Part shown: positions 34,253 through 41,853 of the stretch, piece by piece
Layout: each line of letters begins with the position of its first letter
How positions within the stretch are numbered: position 1 is the stretch's first letter
Source of the DNA: an uncultured Pseudomonadota bacterium
GTDB lineage: Bacteria > Pseudomonadota > Gammaproteobacteria > Burkholderiales > SG8-41
Direction of reading: 5' to 3'
Length of the DNA: 50,793 nucleotides
Assembly (NCBI GenBank): GCA_946885605.1
Contig: CAMPGR010000010.1
Location: 1-50,793, forward strand
Made by a program: the position numbers and the translations under genes
The notes under the pieces: model-generated
Told to the model about the DNA's origin: nothing
What the model saw: only the letters and a program-made list of their open reading frames with translations
Database searches by the model: none

Positions 34253-34476
34253 GGAGCGGTCTCTGAATGTATGCCTTTTTGGAAAGTTGCCCTATTGATG
34301 AGGCGCATGACGCCCGCTTCTGTCCATCCGATCCCAAATTGAAACGCCGGTTCCCGAAACATCCGACATTGCCGGCTCGCGCGGCATTCGAAGATCGAAG
34401 CGGCCGGCATGCGCAATAATCTTCGGTACGCTGCTTGTCCGATACGACACTGCACTATCCGTCAGGAGAAAGAGCC

Positions 34477-34683
34477 ATGAGCGTCGCAAGAAACGGTTCG
34501 CGGCGGCGCAGCGCATCGCGCGCAAGAAAGGTAGCGAAAAAAACAAAACCCCTCCGCGAGTCCGGAGGGGTTGTTTTTCTGCCGTCCCATTATCAGTCGG
34601 GCGCGTTCAGTGCGGCTTTTGCTGTATTCCGCCCCTCACTTCCCCGCGCCACGCACCGGTCTCCTGCCCGCGCTTCTCGATGA
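34477..34683 (+). CDS. Possible small basic protein
   Basis: A 68-residue frame with a good AGGAG ribosome binding site eight bases before ATG 34477. The first 25 residues are very basic (VARNGSRRRSASRARKVAKK), then the frame runs into a strong terminator hairpin at 34547-34572, so anything after about residue 23 is probably not normally translated. It may be a short peptide whose gene was cut by the terminator, or chance. Confidence 0.25.
   Translation: MSVARNGSRRRSASRARKVAKKTKPLRESGGVVFLPSHYQSGAFSAAFAVFRPSLPRATHRSPARASR
34547..34578. terminator. Strong bidirectional intrinsic terminator
   Basis: A 10-bp stem AACCCCTCCG (34547-34556) with CGGAGGGGTT (34563-34572) around a six-base loop. 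On the plus strand GTTTTT follows; on the minus strand a long T-rich run (TTTTGTTTTTTT) follows. It ends the minus-strand SRPBCC gene, whose stop is 29 bases away, and would stop plus-strand transcription too. Confidence 0.85.
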
Positions 34684-35083
34684 AGTCGCGGAAGCGCTGC
34701 AAGTCGCCCTCGATCCGACGCTCGATCACGCCCAGCATATCGGCGGCTTTCTCGGTGAGGCCTTGCGGATCGTACTCCATGTGCACCGTGACGCGGGTGC
34801 GCTGCGGATCGATCTGCTGGAAAGTCACGGTACCGTGGTGCTGAGGTCTCCCGTTGATGGTGCGCCATGAGATCTTCCGGTCGGGAATCTGCTCGGTGAT
34901 CTCGGCGTCCCATTCGCGATCGAAGCCCGCAATATCGGCGCGCCAGCGCAGATGCGTATCGTCAAGCTGCCGCACTTCCTCGACGCCTTCCATGAAGCGC
35001 GGGAAGCTCTCGAACTGCGTCCACTGGTTGTAGACCTTGGACACCGGAGCCTGGACTTCGATGCTTTTTTCGATGACGGACAT
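34607..35083 (-). CDS. SRPBCC family protein (polyketide-cyclase-like)
   Basis: A 158-residue complete START/SRPBCC-fold protein: IEKSIEVQAPVSKVYNQWTQFESFPRF opening (about residues 4-30), the strand block LRWRADIAGFDREWDAEITE (about 46-65) and the last helix RRIEGDLQRFRDFIEKRG (about 122-140). The AGGAAT ribosome binding site precedes ATG 35083. Ligand unknown; such proteins often appear with stress genes. It differs from the truncated SRPBCC gene at 11933 in lacking the hydrophobic N-terminal domain. Confidence 0.85.
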   Translation of the reverse strand: MSVIEKSIEVQAPVSKVYNQWTQFESFPRFMEGVEEVRQLDDTHLRWRADIAGFDREWDAEITEQIPDRKISWRTINGRPQHHGTVTFQQIDPQRTRVTVHMEYDPQGLTEKAADMLGVIERRIEGDLQRFRDFIEKRGQETGAWRGEVRGGIQQKPH

Positions 35084-35440
35084 GGCTGATTCCTTTCGAG
35101 ATGTTTGAAGGTTTCACTTGGAGTCCGCAGACTCGACACGCTTGTAGGGAAGCAATCCATGTGCCCGTCGGGCCGTTTGCATGCACGCGCGGCTCATGTG
35201 CACACGGGATATCACACCGGGTATACCAGTTGGCACGGTTAGCATGGCGGGTGCGGCGGCGCAGCGAAATACACGTGCACTTTCGACAGCAGGCCGTGCA
35301 ATCTTTACAGATGCGCTTTCCGGCTCGTGGCATGGCCCAGCTTTCGCGTGGCGCAATGTCCGAGATGGCCGGGGCGCGGATGCATGGTCTGTTTTTTGCA
35401 AGGCGGTAAACCGGTCAACCAAGGTAAAGGAGATACGGGC
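35084..35440. other. Intergenic stretch, nothing identified
   Basis: 357 bases between divergent genes. Short frames here have poor codon quality and no ribosome binding sites. The promoters of both flanking genes must be here, but no clear consensus pair was seen. Confidence 0.4.
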
Positions 35441-36292
35441 ATGGCAACCTATGTGGAGCCCTATCCGCACGAGCGGCGAATCGGCGAGCGGCGCCGGGAC
35501 TACGCGGCGCGCGTCGGAAGCTTGGAGGGGCTGAAAGTCTCCTGGGGCGGAGTGTGGGGCGGTGTGCTGGTCGCGATCGGGCTCCTCCTGCTGCTTTCGG
35601 TGCTTGGCGTCGCGATCGGCGTGACGGCCGTCGATCCGGGCGAGACGCAGGCCGAAAGGGTCGGTACCGGCATCGGCGTCTGGGGTGGTCTGTCCCTGCT
35701 GATCGCACTTTTCGTGGGCGGGATGGTATCGACCCGCATCGGCGCGATCTTCGACCGCACCACCGGATTTTTCGAGGGGGTGCTGGTATGGGCTGTCACG
35801 GTGCTGCTCATGATCTACCTTGCGACCACCGGCATCGGCATGCTGGCGAGCGGCGCGTTCAACATGGTGCGCGGCGCCGGCTCCGCCGTTGGCATGATGG
35901 CTCAGAATGGCGACATCGGGTCCGGTGATGTGAGCCAGATCCTGGCCCGGTTGAGGGATCCGAAAACGGCGCAGCAGATCGCGAGCGCGACCGGCCTCCC
36001 GCAGAGCGAAGTCGAGGCGACTTTGAACAAGACTGCGCAGGCTGTCGAGCAGGCGCGCAACAATCCCGCGCAGGCCGCCGAAGAGGCCCGCAAGGGCGTG
36101 GCCGAGCTTTATGCGAAGGCGCGCGCAACCGGCGCCCTGGAACGCAAGGCCGAGGAGGTGCAACCGGTGATCTCGCGCGGCGCATGGGCAAGTTTCGGTG
36201 CGCTCGTGCTGTCGCTTGCGGCGGCGGTGCTCGGCGCGATGGCGGGGCGGCGCAAGTACATCCCGCGCGCGGCTGAGCCGGAAGCCGCATAA
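35441..36292 (+). CDS. Hypothetical membrane protein
   Basis: A 283-residue protein with AAGGAG nine bases before ATG 35441. A basic N-terminus is followed by four hydrophobic segments (about 40-58, 74-92, 108-130 and 250-270). Between the third and the last lies a soluble helical region (about 150-225) rich in A, E, Q and K with coiled-coil character, suggesting an intracellular or periplasmic stalk. Resembles uncharacterised proteins sometimes called PhnA-like, but that name is not trusted here. Role unknown. Confidence 0.65.
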   Translation: MATYVEPYPHERRIGERRRDYAARVGSLEGLKVSWGGVWGGVLVAIGLLLLLSVLGVAIGVTAVDPGETQAERVGTGIGVWGGLSLLIALFVGGMVSTRIGAIFDRTTGFFEGVLVWAVTVLLMIYLATTGIGMLASGAFNMVRGAGSAVGMMAQNGDIGSGDVSQILARLRDPKTAQQIASATGLPQSEVEATLNKTAQAVEQARNNPAQAAEEARKGVAELYAKARATGALERKAEEVQPVISRGAWASFGALVLSLAAAVLGAMAGRRKYIPRAAEPEAA

Positions 36293-36427
36293 GTATTCCG
36301 TCACGGGTGGTGCGACCCTCCTCATTCGGGGAGGGGAAAGCGATAGAATCGGTATCCCCGGGCGCCGCGGCGGCGGTTCGAGCTGGCGCGGGCGCCCGGT
36401 ATTCGCGTACAAACCGAGGACAATATC

Positions 36428-37522
36428 GTGAGCACCGGAGGCAAGCAGTTCAGGATCGCCGTTATCGCGGGGGATGGCATAGGCAAGGAAGTGATGCCCG
36501 AAGGGGTGCGGGTCGTCGAGGCGGCCGCCAGCCGGTTCGGCATCGATGTGAAGCTCGACCACTTCGACTGGTCCTGCGATTACTACGACAAAATCGGCAA
36601 GTGGATGCCGGACGACTGGAAGGAGAGAATCGGCGGCCACGACTGTATCTTCTTCGGTGCATCGGGCTGGCCCGCCCGCGTGCTGGATCACGTGTCGCTG
36701 TGGGATTCGCTCATCAAGTTCCGCCGCGAATTCGACCAGTATGTGAACCTGCGACCGGTGCGCCTCATGCCCGGCATCACATCGCCGCTCGCCGACCGCA
36801 AGCCCGGCGACATCGACTACATCGTCATCCGCGAAAACACCGAGGGCGAATACTCGTCCATGGGCGGGCGGCTTTTCGAGGGCACCGAGCGGGAAATGGC
36901 GCAGCAGATTGCGACCTTTACGCGCAAGGGCTGCGACCGCATCATGAAGTTCGCGTTCGAGCTGGCGATGAAGCGCAAGAAGCACCTCACCTCGGCGACC
37001 AAGTCGAACGGCATTTCCATCACCATGCCGTACTGGGATGAACGGTTTGCGGACATGGGGAAGCAGTATCCGGAAGTGCGCCGCAGCCAGTATCACATCG
37101 ACGGGCTCACGATACAGATGGTGCTCGATCCCGGCCGCTTCGACGTGATCGTCGCCTCCAATCTCTTCGGCGATATTCTTTCGGACCTGGGGCCCGCGAC
37201 CACGGGGACGATCGGCATCGCGCCTTCGAGCAACCTCAATCCGGAGCGCAACTTCCCTTCGCTATTCGAGCCGGTGCACGGCTCCGCACCGGACATCTAC
37301 GGCAAACACATCGCCAACCCCGTCGGCCAGATCTGGTCGGGCGCGATGATGCTCGATTTTCTCGGCAATGGCGCGGAGAACTGCCGCAAGGCGCACGACG
37401 CCATCATCGATGCGATTGAGGCGGTGCTCGTCGAGGGGCCGTGCACGCCGGATCTGGGCGGCAAGGCGTCCACTACCGACGTCGGCAGGGCGATCGCCGA
37501 CGCGGTCAGCCACGCGCGCTGA
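36428..37522 (+). CDS. Tartrate dehydrogenase/D-malate dehydrogenase type
   Basis: A 364-residue beta-decarboxylating dehydrogenase of the isocitrate/isopropylmalate family. AVIAGDGIGKEVMPEGVRVV (about residues 11-30) binds substrate and cofactor, ENTEGEYSSMGGR at about 136-148 is the diagnostic loop, and NLFGDILSDLGP near 240 with the H-G-SAPDIYGK site follows. Among family members the sequence is most like tartrate dehydrogenase/D-malate dehydrogenase (TtuC/DmlA). Oxidises and decarboxylates 2-hydroxy-diacids with NAD. Start GTG 36428. Eight bases separate its stop from the next gene, indicating an operon. Confidence 0.85.
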   Translation: MSTGGKQFRIAVIAGDGIGKEVMPEGVRVVEAAASRFGIDVKLDHFDWSCDYYDKIGKWMPDDWKERIGGHDCIFFGASGWPARVLDHVSLWDSLIKFRREFDQYVNLRPVRLMPGITSPLADRKPGDIDYIVIRENTEGEYSSMGGRLFEGTEREMAQQIATFTRKGCDRIMKFAFELAMKRKKHLTSATKSNGISITMPYWDERFADMGKQYPEVRRSQYHIDGLTIQMVLDPGRFDVIVASNLFGDILSDLGPATTGTIGIAPSSNLNPERNFPSLFEPVHGSAPDIYGKHIANPVGQIWSGAMMLDFLGNGAENCRKAHDAIIDAIEAVLVEGPCTPDLGGKASTTDVGRAIADAVSHAR

Positions 37523-37530
37523 GCTCGGCC

Positions 37531-38589
37531 ATGCAGGAGAAGACGAAGGCGAAGAAAATCGCCGTTCTGGGCGCGGGCGCGATCGGCAGCAGCGTCAGCG
37601 CGGATCTCGTCGACGCAGGCTACGACGTGACGGTTATCGACCAGTGGCCGGCGCAGGTGGAGGCGCTGAGGTCGAAAGGGCTGCGTGTCGAGATTCCCGA
37701 CGGCGATCTCGAAATGCCGCCACTCACCGCGTATCACCTGTGCGACCTCGCAGCGGCCAACCTCACGTTCGACATCGTGTTTCTGGCTGTCAAGTCGAAC
37801 GATCACCGCTGGCTCGCCGAGTTCATCAAGCCGTATCTCAAGAGCGAAGGCGTGCTGGTGGGCGTCATGAATGGCATGAACGACGACTCGGTCGCCTCCA
37901 TCGTCGGGCGCAACCGCACCATCGGCTGCTGCATCGAGCTGTCGGCCGAGATCTTCACGCCGGGGCTCGTGCAGCGGAATACCACGCACCAGGGCACCTG
38001 GTTCGCGGTCGGCGAGCTGGATGGCTTCTACACGCCGCGCGTGAAGGAAATCCAGTCGATCCTCTCGCATGTGGCGCGGTGCGACGTTACGAGCAACATC
38101 TACGGCGCAAAGTGGACCAAGCTCATCGCCAACACGATGACGATGGGACCCCATGGGCTGCTCGGGCTGCGCAATGCCGAGGCAGTGAATCTTCCCGGCA
38201 TGGCGGACATCGCGGTGCAAATCGGCAAGGAGTCGCTCGCCGTCGGCACGGCGCTTGGGTTTCGCATCGAGCCGATATTCGGCTTGCGGGCCGATGAGTT
38301 CGCCGGCTCCAACGAGGAGAACCTCGTGACCGCGCGCGAAACGCTGATGAAGCATGTCGGGGGGCGCTCGCGCACCGCACCCATACACGATCACATCAAG
38401 GGCCGCCGCAGCGAGATGGAATTCATCAGCGGCCTCGTATCGCGCAAGGGGAGGGAGCTCGGCATCCCGACACCCGGAAACGACGCGGTCGTGGAGATCG
38501 ATCGCAAGATCAACGAGGGCACGCTCAAGATGGATCCCTCCAACCTCGAGGTGCTGAAGGAGCGTATCCGCGCGCCGGGCGCAACGTGA
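37531..38589 (+). CDS. Ketopantoate reductase (ApbA/PanE) family protein
   Basis: A 352-residue NAD(P)H-dependent 2-oxo-acid reductase family member. The Rossmann motif GAGAIG lies at about residues 14-19, and the second domain carries the conserved LIANTMTMGPHGLLGLRNAE and a late GRRSEMEFISGLVSRKGRELGI block, the typical ApbA_C ending. Longer than ordinary PanE (about 300). Given its place directly after a tartrate/D-malate dehydrogenase, a role in catabolism of a hydroxy or oxo acid is more likely than pantothenate synthesis. Start ATG 37531. Confidence 0.8.
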   Translation: MQEKTKAKKIAVLGAGAIGSSVSADLVDAGYDVTVIDQWPAQVEALRSKGLRVEIPDGDLEMPPLTAYHLCDLAAANLTFDIVFLAVKSNDHRWLAEFIKPYLKSEGVLVGVMNGMNDDSVASIVGRNRTIGCCIELSAEIFTPGLVQRNTTHQGTWFAVGELDGFYTPRVKEIQSILSHVARCDVTSNIYGAKWTKLIANTMTMGPHGLLGLRNAEAVNLPGMADIAVQIGKESLAVGTALGFRIEPIFGLRADEFAGSNEENLVTARETLMKHVGGRSRTAPIHDHIKGRRSEMEFISGLVSRKGRELGIPTPGNDAVVEIDRKINEGTLKMDPSNLEVLKERIRAPGAT

Positions 38590-38613
38590 GCCGCGCGTTC
38601 AACCCGCGCCGTT

Positions 38614-39573
38614 TCATCTGGCTGCCTGAGCGCCACGGCTCTGCAAAGTTGAGCCGCCCGCGTTCATGGCTTTCTGCAGCGCGTTCCGATTGAATTTCGG
38701 CGCCAGCATCGAAATGAAATCGAGCAGATAACGGCGCGGATAGAAATCCGGACGGAGGCTCACGGTCATCGTGCTTCTCGGAAAAAGCTCGGTGACGTCG
38801 ATCGCGCTGAGCCGGCTATCCGATTCGTCCAGTGCGAGCGTCGGCACGACCGCGATTCCAAGCCCTTCGGCGACATAGGCCTTGATCACGTCGGAATCGC
38901 TCGCGCTCACCACGAGCCTCGCCTTCAGGCCGTGCTCGCGGAAGGTTTGCGCGATCAACTGGCCGCCGCGGAATCGCGAGCTGTAGCCGACGATCGGATA
39001 GCGGGCGATATCGGCCAGCGTGACGCGCTTTCTCCCGGCCAGCGCGTGCCCTCGCGGCACGATCAGGCTGCGTTGCATCGTGCCGCCGGACAGCGTCACG
39101 AGACCCTGTGGCTTCTTCGCGATCTCGGTGCTCACGCCTACATCGGCCTCGCTCGCCTCCAGCAGCGCCGGAATGTCGTCCGGATCGGCCTGCAGCAAAT
39201 GCAGCTCCACCCCGGGATAGCGTTCGACGAACGCCTTGACGGGGCGGAGCAGGGTATAGCGCGCGTGGAGGTGGCTCGTCGCGAGCATAAGGCGTCCCTT
39301 GCCCGGTTCGCTCATCTCTCCAGCGATCAGCCGTATGTTCTCGATTTCGTTCAGCACGCGTTGCGCGGCGTGCAGGATCTCGTTGCCGGTTTCAGTGAGG
39401 CCGAGAATCCGGTTTTTCCGCCGCCGCAGGAGTTGCACGCCGAGCTCGTGCTCGAGTGACTGAATCTGGCGGCTCACGCCGGGCTGCGAGGTGTGGAGCG
39501 CCGTTGCCGCGTTGGAAATATTGAGCGACTGGCGCGCAATCTCGCGGAGAAAGCGCAGCTGCTGTAGAGTCAT
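38614..39573 (-). CDS. CysB-like LysR-type regulator
   Basis: A 319-residue regulator. MTLQQLRFLREIARQSLNISNA with TSQPGVSRQIQSLE as recognition helix is the CysB/Cbl-type DNA-binding domain, followed by an effector domain with ATSHLHARYTLLRPVKAF and DSDVIKAYVAEGLGIAVVP. ATG 39573 is preferred over an in-frame ATG at 39597. A TTCATA-17-TATAGT promoter on the minus strand places its transcription start essentially at this ATG, so it may be leaderless; its -35 touches a GAATAATTATTC palindrome. Divergent from the TauD gene. Confidence 0.85.
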   Translation of the reverse strand: MTLQQLRFLREIARQSLNISNAATALHTSQPGVSRQIQSLEHELGVQLLRRRKNRILGLTETGNEILHAAQRVLNEIENIRLIAGEMSEPGKGRLMLATSHLHARYTLLRPVKAFVERYPGVELHLLQADPDDIPALLEASEADVGVSTEIAKKPQGLVTLSGGTMQRSLIVPRGHALAGRKRVTLADIARYPIVGYSSRFRGGQLIAQTFREHGLKARLVVSASDSDVIKAYVAEGLGIAVVPTLALDESDSRLSAIDVTELFPRSTMTVSLRPDFYPRRYLLDFISMLAPKFNRNALQKAMNAGGSTLQSRGAQAAR

Positions 39574-39605
39574 GCGCTCACTATACTTCAAGCACATGGC
39601 GGTAT

Positions 39606-39617
39606 GAATAATTATTC
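39606..39617. promoter_or_regulatory. Perfect AT-rich palindrome, likely operator
   Basis: GAATAATTATTC reads the same on both strands and lies between the divergent LysR gene (39573) and the TauD gene (39681), overlapping the proposed -35 of the LysR gene. It is AT-rich in GC-rich surroundings. Position and symmetry suit a LysR operator for autorepression and TauD control. Confidence 0.5.
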
Positions 39618-39680
39618 TTTTATCGCATGGCGACCGCTTGTTAGGATGTCGTCTGCTTCGACCACAGCAGGCACTTCCTT

Positions 39681-40577
39681 ATGATCACCGTGAACCGCAT
39701 CGGCAAGCACCTCGGCGCCGAGATCTCCGGCGTGGATCTCTCGAAGCCGCTCGATGACGAGACCTTCGCCCGAATACACAAGGCGTTCTTCGACAACGAG
39801 GTCGCTTTCTTCCGCAACCAGAACCTCACCCCCGAGCAGCAGGTCGCTTTCACGCGCCGTTTCGGCATGCTGGAGCACCATGTGCGCAAAGAGGCGCGGC
39901 TCGAAGGCTTCCCCGAGATCCTCATCATTTCGAACGTGCTCGACGAGGAGGGCAAGCCGATCGGCTCCCAGGACGCGGGCCGCTTCTGGCACAGCGATCT
40001 CTCTTACCGGAAGGAGCCCAGCATGCTCTCGGCGCTCTACTCGATAGAAGTGCCCGAGAGGGGGGGGCGCATCTACGGCGATACCGGCTTCGCCAGCACG
40101 ACTGCGGCCTACGACGCGCTGCCCGAGGACATGAAGCGGCGTGTCGCGGGCTTGAAAAACATGCACAGCTACCGCTACTACCGCACCAAGAACCGCGCCG
40201 CCCAGGCGGAAGAGAGCGCGCGCGGCGGGCGCGTCGTGCAGGAGCCGGAGTTGAGCGAAGAGCAGCTGGCGAGCGTGCCCGACGTGGAGGCGCCTCTCGT
40301 GCGCACGCATCCGGTAACGGGACGCAAGGGGCTCTTCGTGAACGAGGCGCATACCTCGCACATCCCAGGCCTGCCGCGCGAGGAGAGCGATGCGCTCCTG
40401 AGCGAGCTGTACCGCCATATCACGCGCCCCGAGTTTCAGTATGTCCATCAATGGCGGCCGGGCGATCTGCTGATGTGGGACAACGTTGCAGTCCAGCACA
40501 AGGCGACGTTCGACTACGATCTGCCGATGCGGCGTCTCATGCATCGCACGACCGTGCGCGGCACCGTTCCCTTCTGA
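39681..40577 (+). CDS. TauD/TfdA-family 2-oxoglutarate dioxygenase
   Basis: A 298-residue Fe(II)/2-oxoglutarate dioxygenase. Iron ligands are H104 and D106 in FWHSDLSY and H273 in NVAVQHKATFD, and a 2-oxoglutarate-binding arginine is in MRRLMHRTT near residue 285-289. Enzymes of this family hydroxylate organosulfonates, phenoxyacetates or other small acids with loss of CO2. The substrate is not known. Divergent from a CysB-like LysR gene, which fits sulfur- or catabolite-type control. The alpha-beta-barrel protein at 40645 follows on the same strand. Confidence 0.88.
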   Translation: MITVNRIGKHLGAEISGVDLSKPLDDETFARIHKAFFDNEVAFFRNQNLTPEQQVAFTRRFGMLEHHVRKEARLEGFPEILIISNVLDEEGKPIGSQDAGRFWHSDLSYRKEPSMLSALYSIEVPERGGRIYGDTGFASTTAAYDALPEDMKRRVAGLKNMHSYRYYRTKNRAAQAEESARGGRVVQEPELSEEQLASVPDVEAPLVRTHPVTGRKGLFVNEAHTSHIPGLPREESDALLSELYRHITRPEFQYVHQWRPGDLLMWDNVAVQHKATFDYDLPMRRLMHRTTVRGTVPF

Positions 40578-40644
40578 CCGTCCGGATCGATTGCCGGGGG
40601 GGCGCCGCCGATGCGTCACCCGCTTTTCACCACGCCTTTACGCC

Positions 40645-41289
40645 ATGAAAGCTGATGCGCTGATTACCGTGTGGCTCGAAGTGTCCGCGGGTCACGACGA
40701 TGAGCTGAACGAGTGGTACGACACCGCGCACATTCCCCACGTCCTCGGCGTGCCCGGTATCGTGAGCGTGCGCCGTTACCGCGCCGACGACGCGCCGCTC
40801 AAGTACCTGGCGTGGTACGACGCGGCTGACGAAAAGGTGGAACTCGCCTCAGAGTTCCGGCGCGTCATTTCGCAGCCGACGCCCAAGTCGCAGCGCATCT
40901 GCAGCGGAGAAGGCGAACGCATGTATTTCAGGCTCAAGTGCGATGTCGGCCGCGTGCCCGAGGAGGACACGCCGTGGCTTTATATCGTGCACACCGACAT
41001 TCCCGACGATGTCGTGGCCGAATACAACGAGTGGTACGACAGGGAGCACCTGCCACGGCTCGTCACAGTGCCCGGTGTGGTGCGGGCGCGGCGCTATACC
41101 GCTGTTACCGACAACGGACCGAAATACCTCACGGCCTACGAACTCACCGACCGGGATGCCTTCGAAAGCCCGGCGGGGCTGCAGGCGCGCAAGACGCCGT
41201 GGACCGCAAAGATGCGCTCGCTCTTCAAGAACACGCGGCGCAGCATGTGCAGGTTGATGCTGCCTTCGGTGCGGCGAAGCGTGAGCTAG
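40645..41289 (+). CDS. Tandem-duplicated alpha-beta-barrel protein
   Basis: A 214-residue protein made of two similar halves. NEWYDTAHIPHVLGVPGIVSVRRY (about residues 23-46) repeats as NEWYDREHLPRLVTVPGVVRARRY (about 130-153): a dimeric alpha-beta-barrel (EthD/ABM-like) fold duplicated in tandem. Likely a small catabolic enzyme or chaperone. ATG 40645 lies 67 bases after the TauD gene, so the two are probably co-transcribed. The final TAG overlaps the TAG of the convergent UGSC gene through one CTAG. Confidence 0.8.
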   Translation: MKADALITVWLEVSAGHDDELNEWYDTAHIPHVLGVPGIVSVRRYRADDAPLKYLAWYDAADEKVELASEFRRVISQPTPKSQRICSGEGERMYFRLKCDVGRVPEEDTPWLYIVHTDIPDDVVAEYNEWYDREHLPRLVTVPGVVRARRYTAVTDNGPKYLTAYELTDRDAFESPAGLQARKTPWTAKMRSLFKNTRRSMCRLMLPSVRRSVS

Positions 41290-41816
41290 GCGGTCAGCTG
41301 GCGCATCATTTCGTCGAGGTGCCTGAGCGTCACGGCGCGCATTTCCTCCTCGGTGAGGTTGCTCACCGGATGCGGCAGCTCGATGAAGGGGTGGCCGTCC
41401 ATGCCCTTGCTGCGGAACTGATAGACCGCGGCGTTTTTGAAGGCCTGGGTGAGGAACATCGTCGCGGGAATGCCGCGCTTTTCGAATTCAACGGTGTCGT
41501 GCACACTGCACAACGTGCAGGACCCTCACCCGCCGAGGGCGGCGACCGCGACCTGCACCTCCTTGGCCATTTCGTTGATCAGCGCGTCGGTGGCGGGCTT
41601 GGAGAAGAACTCCTTGCGGCAACTGATCACGTTCGCAACACCGTAGCGCTCGCGTAAGGCGTGCGCTACCGCATCGAGGATGATGTCGGCCTGCTCCTTG
41701 GTGTTGTCCAGCAGGCCGACGACCTTACCGGCGAGATCGATGGGACGCGGCGCGAGCGCGATCTTCGCCTTGCTTCCGCCAGCGGTGGGATCGATGAACG
41801 GCAGTTCGCTTGTCAT
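41286..41816 (-). CDS. UGSC-family selenoprotein (in-frame TGA = Sec97)
   Basis: ATG 41816 has a strong AAGGAGG site. The frame runs to a TGA at 41528-41526 (codon 97), then continues to a TAG at 41288-41286, 176 residues in all. The TGA falls exactly in GG-U-GSC-TLC, the U-G-S-C motif that names this selenoprotein family, with further cysteines at T-L-C. The sequence after the TGA stays protein-like (SVHDTVEFEKRGIPATMFLT, then a helix-rich ending) and is preceded by strands typical of a small redox-type fold. Last gene of an eight-gene operon, 37 bases after its partner gene. Function of the family is unknown; a redox role is inferred from Sec and cysteines. Requires selA/B/C/D elsewhere in the genome. 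Confidence 0.88.
41493..41528 (-). promoter_or_regulatory. Bacterial SECIS-like hairpin after the UGA
   Basis: Directly after the TGA an 8-bp stem (41514-41507 with 41503-41496, one G-U pair) closes a three-base GUG loop, with a basal three-pair stem (41524-41522 with 41495-41493) below a seven-base bulge. The loop GU begins 20 bases after the UGA, the same place as the conserved GU in the E. coli fdhF element as I remember it. A competing 6-bp hairpin (41520-41515 with 41511-41506) is also possible. Confidence 0.65.
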
Positions 41817-41853
41817 GCGTGGCCTCCTTAGGATAGGCAGCTCGACTATTGCA

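Noticed and set aside
36307..37041. A 244-residue plus-strand frame inside the tartrate dehydrogenase gene
   Set aside because: Shadow of a conserved enzyme in another frame; arginine-rich composition typical of frame-shifted GC-rich DNA.
41286..41513. Reading 41286-41513 and 41526-41960 as two independent genes
   Set aside because: The TGA between them falls at the family-defining U of U-G-S-C, the true start at 41816 has a strong RBS, and the second half has no start or RBS of its own.
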